Shown: in pieces, positions 6,273-12,308 of the stretch
Layout: every line of letters starts with the position of its first letter
How positions within the stretch are numbered: position 1 is the stretch's first letter
Assembly (NCBI GenBank): GCA_964630755.1
Contig: CAZVYS010000023.1
Location: forward strand, 1 to 13,149
Direction of reading: 5' to 3'
DNA from: CAZVYS01 sp964630755
GTDB taxonomy: Bacteria; Patescibacteriota; Microgenomatia; UBA1400; CG1-02-47-37
Length of the DNA stretch: 13,149 bases
Notes under the pieces: generated by a model
What the model saw: the letters and a program-made list of their open reading frames with translations, nothing else
Databases searched by the model: none
Told to the model about the DNA's origin: nothing
Program-made: the position numbers and the translations under genes

Positions 6273-7187
6273 ATGAAGGCTTTTATTACTGGTATATCAG
6301 GCTTTACTGGGAAACACTTAGTTGATTATTTGAAAGAAGAAAAAATTAATGTAACTGGACTAGATATAAATAAAAATAGATATTATCAAAGTGATTTATC
6401 TGATGAAGCTAGGTTGAATAAAATAATTTTAAAAGAAAAGCCAGATTATGTTTTCCATTTAGCCAGTCCGATTATTAGAAGCGATCGACTAATTGATGAA
6501 ACTTTATCTAGAAATCTTGAAGTTGATTTATTTGGCACAGTTAACTTGCTAAAAAGCTTAAATTTACTTAAAAAAAAGCCAAAAGTATTAATTGCTGGTA
6601 CGGCTGCAGTGTACAAAACTAACCAAGGAAGGCCATTTTTTGAAACTGATCCAGTGGAACCAAGAACTGCTTATGGATTAAGCAAGCTAACTCAAGAGCT
6701 AGTTAGTCTAAGATTAGCCAAAAGTTATCAAATTCCTTTAATGATTAGTCGAAGTATTTTATTAATCGGCATTCATCAAAAACAAGGCTTTGTAGTTAAT
6801 GATCTAGTTAGAAAAGTAGTTGAGATAGAAAAAGAGACTAGAAAGCCAATCTTGCAGATTGGAGATTTAAAAACTCTTCGAGATTTTACTGATATAAGAG
6901 ATGGGGTTAAAGCTTATTTAACAATTCTTGAAAAAGGTAAAGCTGGTGAGATTTATAACGTTTGTAATCAAAAAGGAGTAAGTATTAGAGAAATTGTCAA
7001 ATGGTTACAAAAAAATTGTCAAAAGAAAATTAGCGTAAAAGAAAAGTCGAGTTGGCGAAAAAATGATCTTAATGTATTGATTGGAAAAAATACGAAACTT
7101 ACAAAATTGGGTTGGAAACCTGAATTTTCTTTAGAAGATAGCTTAACTGAAGTTCTTAGCTACTGGAGAAGAGAGTTAAAGGCTTGA
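6273..7187 (+). CDS. GDP-6-deoxy-D-mannose reductase-like SDR
   Basis: This 304-residue extended SDR has the Rossmann loop GISGFTG (7-13), a catalytic Thr110 in AGTAAVY, and Tyr134/Lys138 in YGLSK. Several segments match the GDP-4-dehydro-6-deoxy-D-mannose reductase (RMD) pattern as I know it: FVVNDLVRKVVEIEK, the RDFTDIRDGVKAY block (203-215), GEIYNVCNQKGVSIREI, and the end WKPEFSLEDSL. RMD reduces the GDP-mannose 4,6-dehydratase product to GDP-D-rhamnose. The dehydratase (gmd) is not in the window, so the substrate is inferred; a related dehydratase/epimerase role is possible. It is a single-gene unit, divergent from the GT2 gene and overlapping the next minus-strand GT4 tail by 28 bp. Start choice is simple: the ATG follows the promoter palindrome directly. 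Confidence 0.78.
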   Translation: MKAFITGISGFTGKHLVDYLKEEKINVTGLDINKNRYYQSDLSDEARLNKIILKEKPDYVFHLASPIIRSDRLIDETLSRNLEVDLFGTVNLLKSLNLLKKKPKVLIAGTAAVYKTNQGRPFFETDPVEPRTAYGLSKLTQELVSLRLAKSYQIPLMISRSILLIGIHQKQGFVVNDLVRKVVEIEKETRKPILQIGDLKTLRDFTDIRDGVKAYLTILEKGKAGEIYNVCNQKGVSIREIVKWLQKNCQKKISVKEKSSWRKNDLNVLIGKNTKLTKLGWKPEFSLEDSLTEVLSYWRRELKA

Positions 7188-8191
7188 AAGTATTTCCTGG
7201 CTGCTTTATCCCAAGAGTGATGTTTTTTTACTAATTGATAACCGTTTTGACCCAAAAGATTGAGGGTTTTATTCTTATAAGCTAGTTTCATAGCTTTTTT
7301 TAAATCTTTTACATCATTAGGATTAACTAAGTAGCCAGTCTTTTTGGTTACAAATTTGGCTACACTGCCGACTTTAGTGGCAATAACAGGCAGTTTATGA
7401 GCAAAAGCTTCGAATAAAACTAAGGGGTGACCTTCTTTTAAAGACGGTAAGATTAAGCAATGGGATTGATTAAGTTCTTGGTTAATTCTTTTGTTTGAGA
7501 CTGGGTTATGTTTTGGGCCAAAAAGATTTAGCTGAGTGTTGGGATAGTTTTGTTTAAATTTCATATAGGCAGTTTTAAGAATCGACATTCCCTTTCTGGG
7601 CTCATTTCGACCAATAAATAAAAAAGTGAAGATTTTATGCTTGCGCATATTAGTTTTTTTAGGAATATTTACACCATTAGGAATAAACTTAATTTTTTTT
7701 GAGTTTTTTACTTTTTGATAGTAATGATAATCATCAGTGATAAATAAATCAAAAGTGAGCTTATGAGTAATTAGTTTTTCTATAAATTGATAGAATTTAG
7801 ATTTTGCCCCAAAGCCAATGACTACTAAAGCTTGGGGAGTTTTTTTAAATAGTTTAATCAGTTTTAATGAAAAAGCTGGTAAAAAAGTTGAGGCTAGATA
7901 AAGATCAGAGTCTCGATTGACAGCGACAAAGCTTGACTGAAGAGTAAACCAGATTCGAGCTAATAAATTTTCCCATTGAGTGATTGGGCCCAGACGAGTG
8001 ATAGTTAACTTGCCGTTAAGTTTTGATTCTGATTGATTATATTTTTGGCCATTTTTATCTTTTAACGCTCGCGTGATAATCTCAACTTGGCAATCATGAT
8101 CTTTTACCAGCCGAGAGGTAATCTCTTTAAATAGTTTTTGGCCACCACCAATAACTGGCTGCCAAGCGTCAATCAGTAGAATAATTTTCAT
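7160..8191 (-). CDS. GT4-family glycosyltransferase with shortened donor domain
   Basis: The start at 8191 (MKIILLIDAWQPVIGGGQ) gives 343 residues and the normal GT4 beginning. A frame opening at 8236 adds 15 residues that do not fit the family. The acceptor loop GGGQ (15-18), NGVN (172-175), FIGRNEPRKG (192-201) and an E-x7-E motif with Glu253 and Glu261 (EGHPLVLFE) are visible. Between LFGPK and the EGHP motif there are only about 25 residues where most GT4 members have 40-50, so part of the segment that usually reads 'gyv-x-e-l-x-y-adv' is missing. The donor site is still present, so the enzyme may be active. It ends the long minus-strand unit, overlaps the upstream GT4 by 23 bp, and meets the reductase tail-to-tail with a 28-bp overlap. 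Confidence 0.88.
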   Translation of the reverse strand: MKIILLIDAWQPVIGGGQKLFKEITSRLVKDHDCQVEIITRALKDKNGQKYNQSESKLNGKLTITRLGPITQWENLLARIWFTLQSSFVAVNRDSDLYLASTFLPAFSLKLIKLFKKTPQALVVIGFGAKSKFYQFIEKLITHKLTFDLFITDDYHYYQKVKNSKKIKFIPNGVNIPKKTNMRKHKIFTFLFIGRNEPRKGMSILKTAYMKFKQNYPNTQLNLFGPKHNPVSNKRINQELNQSHCLILPSLKEGHPLVLFEAFAHKLPVIATKVGSVAKFVTKKTGYLVNPNDVKDLKKAMKLAYKNKTLNLLGQNGYQLVKKHHSWDKAARKYFQAFNSLLQ

Positions 8192-9242
8192 AGACTTTTT
8201 TGGTCTGTTGATAAATTTTTCTCCAAGTGTAGGCATTTGATAGTTTTTTTGCTTGTAGTTTTTTTTGTTGATAAAGAGAATGATTACTCTTTATAGTATT
8301 AAGTTTTTTAGCGAGATCAGTTGGATTTTGAGGTTTAAAAAACAAGGCGCCTTGACCTTGCTTGGTAATTTCTTGATTAATAGGCAGGTCAGCTAAAATA
8401 ACTGGTAAGCCAGCAGCCATAGCTTCGATAGTAACTATGCCAAAGCCTTCAACTACTGAAGGTAAACAAAAAAGATGTGATTGGTAGAGAGTTTTAATTA
8501 ATTTTTCTCTTTTAAGATTTGATAAAAACTTTACTTTGTCTATTAAATTTAATTTTTTAGCTAGATTGACTAATGATTTTTTCTTAGGTCCCTGACCAAT
8601 GATTATAAGCTGAGTCTTTTTTAAGCTTCTAAAAGCTTTTATTAAATCAAAAATTCTTTTGGTATTTACCAGGCGAGCAATGCAAACTATGGTAAAGATT
8701 GGAAATTTTTTTATTGTTTTATTAAGTTTAAATTCCTTAGGATTGATGCCAGCCCTAATAACAGTAATTTTTTTTGAATTTATACCCTGATTAATTAATT
8801 TAGTTTTGGTTGAGTCTGAGAGGGCAATAATGTGAGTCCAAGGAAGGCTTAAGGAAATTTTTTCTAAAAGAAATCCAAGGACACCGACAAAAAAACCAAA
8901 ATCAAACCAGTGTCTGCCTAAGATGTCAGGAATCCAAGCGATAGTAGGCTTTTTTTTAACTCGGCCAGCTAAAAAAGCTGGTAAATAAGTTACAAAATTA
9001 GAAGCTTCTATTAAATCAAAGTCAACTTTTAGAGCTTTAAAAAAAGACTTGAAGATATAATAGATGCGATTGAAAATAGATAAAGGAGTGGCAGGAATTT
9101 GCTTGGAGTGTGAAGTGATAATCTCAACCTTAAAATCTTTTTTTGCCTGATTAACAAGATAATAAACTCGAGCCTCAACTCCTCCAGTAAAAATGAGTTG
9201 GTTATCTTTAGGGAAAAATTCAGTTAAAAAAAGAAGCTTCAT
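8169..9242 (-). CDS. GT4-family glycosyltransferase
   Basis: This 357-residue GT-B enzyme starts MKLLFLTEFFP and has the acceptor loop TGGVEARV (19-26). The inter-domain hydrophobic stretch FGFFVGVLGFLLEKISLSLPW (about 115-135) could bring the enzyme to the membrane. The C-terminal domain has AGIN (164-167), IARLVNTKR, GQGP (216-219) and the canonical E-x7-E pair Glu265/Glu273 (EGFGIVTIE) before AMAAG. The donor-side text resembles that of the GT4 at 641-1723 (GQGP followed by LAKKL/LAKEL), consistent with paralogy, but that is a family-level likeness. It starts with a TAATG overlap with the DUF2304 gene. There is an A-rich leader with AAGAAA but no clear Shine-Dalgarno. Substrates unknown. 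Confidence 0.91.
   Translation of the reverse strand: MKLLFLTEFFPKDNQLIFTGGVEARVYYLVNQAKKDFKVEIITSHSKQIPATPLSIFNRIYYIFKSFFKALKVDFDLIEASNFVTYLPAFLAGRVKKKPTIAWIPDILGRHWFDFGFFVGVLGFLLEKISLSLPWTHIIALSDSTKTKLINQGINSKKITVIRAGINPKEFKLNKTIKKFPIFTIVCIARLVNTKRIFDLIKAFRSLKKTQLIIIGQGPKKKSLVNLAKKLNLIDKVKFLSNLKREKLIKTLYQSHLFCLPSVVEGFGIVTIEAMAAGLPVILADLPINQEITKQGQGALFFKPQNPTDLAKKLNTIKSNHSLYQQKKLQAKKLSNAYTWRKIYQQTKKVYENYSTD
8343..8354. repeat. Short perfect palindrome CAAGGCGCCTTG
   Basis: A 12-bp perfect palindrome inside a GT4 gene, encoding part of GQGALF. Arms are only 6 bp, so chance is likely; noted for comparison with the longer one at 2743. Confidence 0.5.
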
Positions 9243-9583
9243 TATTTTTCTTTTTTTTGATCTTTGAGAGCTAGCGTGCGTACCAGTTGGGTTAAATCGT
9301 GGCGAAGATTTTCAAGTAAGATATTTGTTCTAAAAATTAAGTAAAATATTAACAAGATAGAGGCATAAACAACTACGTCACTACCTCGATTAATGCCAAG
9401 CCAGTTAGCAGCAAGGCTCGTAAGCTCTGGTTTAATAACTCCGATCATAGCTAAGATGAAAACCAGAAGCCAAAAGAAAAAGCTAGAAATAGTTAAAGCG
9501 CCATCTTTTAATCGAAGTAAAACTCGAGTTAAAGCAAAGAGTAAAAATAGGCTAAAAATAATTTGGATTGGCAGAAGATTCAT
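9242..9583 (-). CDS. DUF2304 small membrane protein
   Basis: This 113-residue protein has three membrane segments at about 4-24, 33-50 and 70-86, followed by a charged tail 87-113 that may form a short coiled coil (LENLRHDLTQLVR). The pattern IQIIFSLFLLFALTRVLLR ... KPELTSLAANWLGINRGSDVVVYASIL ... YLIFR is characteristic of DUF2304, whose function is unknown. Members often follow a GT2 of the polyprenyl-phosphate mannosyltransferase type, and that is so here, with only one base between the GT2 stop and this ATG. I infer it helps the GT2 at the membrane, as a scaffold or a carrier of the lipid-linked sugar; this is not shown. It ends in a TAATG overlap with the downstream GT4. No Shine-Dalgarno is seen. 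Confidence 0.88.
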   Translation of the reverse strand: MNLLPIQIIFSLFLLFALTRVLLRLKDGALTISSFFFWLLVFILAMIGVIKPELTSLAANWLGINRGSDVVVYASILLIFYLIFRTNILLENLRHDLTQLVRTLALKDQKKEK

Positions 9584-9584
9584 G

Positions 9585-10274
9585 TTATCTAAATAATCTT
9601 AATATAAGTCTAAAGATTATAGCAAATATATTACCAGGTTTAACTCCTTTTTGGATTGAGTAGTCGGTATAGATCACCTTAATAGGCACTTCGGCAAACT
9701 TTAGATTATTCCTTTTAATTTCGTTAAAAAACTCATTGCTGACTTCCATTCGTTCTGTTTTTAATTTTAGCTTTTGAATGGCTTTTTGAGAAAAACCTCT
9801 AAAACCAGAGAGAGAATCTGTAGTGGACGTGCCAAAAAGTAGAAAAGTTAACCAGTTAAATGCTTGGTTATTGATTCTTCTTAATAAAGGCATATCTTGC
9901 TTATTGCCTAAAGTTCGACTCCCAATTACCACATCAGCTTGGTTTGTTAGTAAAGGAGTTAAGACAGATAATATGTTTCGAGGATCGTGTTGGCCGTCAC
10001 TATCAAAAGTAATAGCATAGTCGGATTTTATGCTTTTGGCATAAGCTAAGCCTGTGCCAAGTGAAGCACCTAGTCCTCGATTGATTTTGTGGGTTAAAAC
10101 AGTTACTTTTTGTTTTTTAGCTAAACTGGCAGTATTATCAGAAGAGCCATCATTAACTACTACTATTTTTGTTTTAACTGGAAAAGATTTAATGGTTTTT
10201 TTAACGTTTTTAATTACTTTTTCAATAACTGGTGCTTCATTATAAGCAGGCATGATTAAGATTAGTAATTTCAT
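9585..10274 (-). CDS. DPM1-like polyprenyl-phosphate mannosyltransferase (GT2)
   Basis: This 229-residue GT2 begins MKLLILIMPAYNEAPVIEKV (PAYNE at 9-13), with VVNDGSSDNT (39-48), NRGLG (65-69) and the metal-binding DSDGQHDP (91-98). The Q-H-D-P block and the later SLSGFRGFS are typical of dolichyl/polyprenyl-phosphate mannose synthases. It lacks the extra C-terminal membrane helices of long forms, though the C-terminus (PGNIFAIIFRLILRLFR) is hydrophobic and basic and could touch the membrane. It should load a sugar from a nucleotide donor onto polyprenyl phosphate at the inner face; GDP-mannose is likely but glucose or another sugar is possible. It follows the epimerase with an ATGA overlap, and the DUF2304 gene follows one base after its stop. 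A PIG-V-like enzyme two genes upstream could use its product. Confidence 0.85.
   Translation of the reverse strand: MKLLILIMPAYNEAPVIEKVIKNVKKTIKSFPVKTKIVVVNDGSSDNTASLAKKQKVTVLTHKINRGLGASLGTGLAYAKSIKSDYAITFDSDGQHDPRNILSVLTPLLTNQADVVIGSRTLGNKQDMPLLRRINNQAFNWLTFLLFGTSTTDSLSGFRGFSQKAIQKLKLKTERMEVSNEFFNEIKRNNLKFAEVPIKVIYTDYSIQKGVKPGNIFAIIFRLILRLFR
9616..9624 (-). promoter_or_regulatory. Possible internal extended -10 TGCTATAAT
   Basis: The minus strand reads TG-C-TATAAT within the last codons of the DPM1-like gene, about 32 bases upstream of the DUF2304 ATG. It matches the extended -10 consensus exactly, but no -35 is visible and AT-rich DNA produces such matches by chance. Confidence 0.25.
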
Positions 10275-11170
10275 AGTTTTTTAAAATAGTTAATTGTAAG
10301 TTCTAAGCCTTCAGCAAGACTAGTTTTAGGATTCCATTTTAAAATAGCAGATGCCCGAGATGAATCGAACAAGCTTTTCTCAATTTCAACCGAGCGCTTG
10401 GATTTTTTTATATATTGCGGCTTGGTATTGATCAATTGAGCGGTTAGCTTTAGTAAATCAATAATTTTAATTTCTTTTGAAGAACCAATATTTAAGATAA
10501 TTGATTGACGCTGGTTAAGAGCTAAAACTAAAGCATCTACTACATCTCCAACAAACACAAAGTCTCGGGTTTGTTGACCAGTGCCATAAATAATTGGTTT
10601 TTTATCTTGAAGAAATTTATTGATGAAAATAGCAACCACTCCCCCCTCAGAAGTGCTATTCTGCCCTGGACCATAGACATTAGCAAATCGAAAAATAGTC
10701 GACTTAAAATCTGACTTAAATAATTGACAATACATCTCTCCAGTAAGCTTAGATACACCATAGCTAGAGATTGGTTTTGTTGGAGCGATTTCTTTAATAG
10801 GTAAGTTTTTAGACTCACCATAAACTGCAGCCGATGAAGTAAAAATAAAATGTTTGATTTTTGCTTTTTGACTAGCTAGTAAAATGTTAAAAGTGCCAAT
10901 CACATTGCTATTAATAGTTTGCTTAGGTGAGCTAGTAACCCGATTGTCAGCAGCGAGATGAAAAACAACTTGTGGTGATATTTTTCTAAACAGTTTTGAA
11001 ATACTCGGATCACAAATATCATGTTTAATAAATTGGACTTTTTTATTTAATGATTTGTTGCTACTAACAGATAGGTTATCAACTATAAAAACTTGATGAT
11101 TAAGATTAACCAAACGATCAACTAAGTGCCTGCCAATAAAACCAGCTCCACCAGTAACTAAGATTTTCAT
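10271..11170 (-). CDS. UDP-glucose 4-epimerase-like SDR
   Basis: This 299-residue extended SDR shows the NAD-binding GGAGFIG (7-13) and Asp31-Asn32, which select NAD. The catalytic Ser113 is in TSSAAVYGE and Tyr137/Lys141 are in YGVSK. RFANVYGPGQ (161-170) and RDFVFVGDVVDA (202-213) complete the UDP-sugar epimerase/dehydratase pattern. It most resembles GalE/WbpP-type NDP-sugar 4-epimerases, with UDP-glucose, UDP-GlcNAc or a uronic acid as possible substrates; the sequence alone does not decide. It should act in the cytoplasm to supply a donor for the GTs. It lies one base after the PIG-V-like stop and ends with an ATGA overlap with the DPM1-like gene. No Shine-Dalgarno is evident. Confidence 0.88.
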   Translation of the reverse strand: MKILVTGGAGFIGRHLVDRLVNLNHQVFIVDNLSVSSNKSLNKKVQFIKHDICDPSISKLFRKISPQVVFHLAADNRVTSSPKQTINSNVIGTFNILLASQKAKIKHFIFTSSAAVYGESKNLPIKEIAPTKPISSYGVSKLTGEMYCQLFKSDFKSTIFRFANVYGPGQNSTSEGGVVAIFINKFLQDKKPIIYGTGQQTRDFVFVGDVVDALVLALNQRQSIILNIGSSKEIKIIDLLKLTAQLINTKPQYIKKSKRSVEIEKSLFDSSRASAILKWNPKTSLAEGLELTINYFKKL

Positions 11171-11171
11171 A

Positions 11172-12308
11172 TCAAGCCAACCAGTATCCTCTCGTGAATC
11201 TTATAAAAGCCCAAGATAACAACAAGGTAAAGATAATTAATAAACTGATTTTTTTTGATTTTTTTAAGTCCCCTAATAGAAAAAACAAAGGAAAAGAGAC
11301 TAAAACATACCTGGGCATAGAAGAAAAAGAACCAGTAAAAGTTGGTAATAACAGAGCAGGAATAAAGAAAATTAAGTAGCTAAGTTTAAGTTTTTTAATA
11401 AAAGCGTATATGATTAAGCCAAAAAAGGATAAAGAAACAATAAATTCAAAAGCCAAAACTGGGTAGATTTGATTAGAAATATTTACAGTAATCAGCATTT
11501 TAATGTATCTAAATACTACTTGATAAAGCATAATTACTTTATCAACTTGCCTGCCAGCCCCAAAACTTGGTTGAGAATGAATAAAGATTAAGAAATCATT
11601 AAAATGCTTTTGAAGAAAAAATAAATATGATAGTAGGCCTGATGAACCGATTAAGCCTAGTAAGGCTAGTTTGGTTAATTTAAGCTTTTTTTGATTTTGG
11701 TAGTAATCCCATAATATAGCTGGAATTAGAAAAATACCAACAAAGCGGGTAGCTGAAGCCAGGCCAGCTAAAACCGAGGCTTTAAAAAACTTTTTCTTTT
11801 GCATTAAGAAAAACGAGGCTGCGACTAATAATAAAAACAAGGATTCCGTGTATACTCCGAAAAAGAAAAATGAGGTTGGAAATAATAATAATAACAAGCT
11901 GGCCCAGAAAATAGTTTTTTTTGAAAAATCTAATAGCCCAAGTTTTATAAAATAATAGATAAAGCCAATAAAACTAATATGAGAAATTATTAGAGCTGAT
12001 ATTAATGAATTAGAAATTATCAAGTTAACTAGCTTTATAATAATTGGGTATAAAGGGAAAAATGCCTGAGTTAAGCCATATTTATATCCAGCATCAACAA
12101 TATTCAGGTAATGAACTCCGTCAAAATTACCCCAAAACCAGAGCCAGGCCGGGGCTTTATCAGCTAAAATTGATTCCCAGTAAGGAAAGCTGGCCTTAAA
12201 AGGAATGAATTTTATAGCTAAGAAAGCTAAGGCTTGGAAAAAAACCCTAAGGCTTAAACCAATTAATAAAACTTTCTGAAATAGAGATAATTTTTTAATA
12301 TTAATCAT
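11172..12308 (-). CDS. PIG-V-like GT-C mannosyltransferase
   Basis: This 378-residue protein has about 9-10 membrane helices. The first luminal loop carries FDGVHYLNIVDAGY (62-75), where Asp63 matches the acidic residue position of GT-C enzymes. Then come FFPLYP (83-88), FPTSFFFFGVYTESLF (143-158) and AGLASATRFVGI (181-192). These blocks are typical of the PIG-V family (GPI mannosyltransferase 2) and its bacterial relatives. The enzyme should act at the outer face of the membrane, using a polyprenyl-phosphate sugar. The acceptor is unknown; bacteria do not make GPI anchors, so a lipid, glycan or protein is plausible. The start at 12308 overlaps the preceding stop by 8 bp, and the next gene follows after one base. 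Confidence 0.88.
   Translation of the reverse strand: MINIKKLSLFQKVLLIGLSLRVFFQALAFLAIKFIPFKASFPYWESILADKAPAWLWFWGNFDGVHYLNIVDAGYKYGLTQAFFPLYPIIIKLVNLIISNSLISALIISHISFIGFIYYFIKLGLLDFSKKTIFWASLLLLLFPTSFFFFGVYTESLFLLLVAASFFLMQKKKFFKASVLAGLASATRFVGIFLIPAILWDYYQNQKKLKLTKLALLGLIGSSGLLSYLFFLQKHFNDFLIFIHSQPSFGAGRQVDKVIMLYQVVFRYIKMLITVNISNQIYPVLAFEFIVSLSFFGLIIYAFIKKLKLSYLIFFIPALLLPTFTGSFSSMPRYVLVSFPLFFLLGDLKKSKKISLLIIFTLLLSWAFIRFTRGYWLA

Noticed and set aside
7188..7230. Terminator after the reductase gene using the T7 run near 7224-7230
   Set aside because: No convincing stem precedes the T run, and it lies in the coding sequence of the opposite-strand GT4, where such runs come from Lys codons.
8192..8236. 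Longer N-terminus (15 residues) for the GT4 gene ending at 7160
   Set aside because: The residues do not fit the family; MKIILLIDAW at 8191 is the standard beginning.
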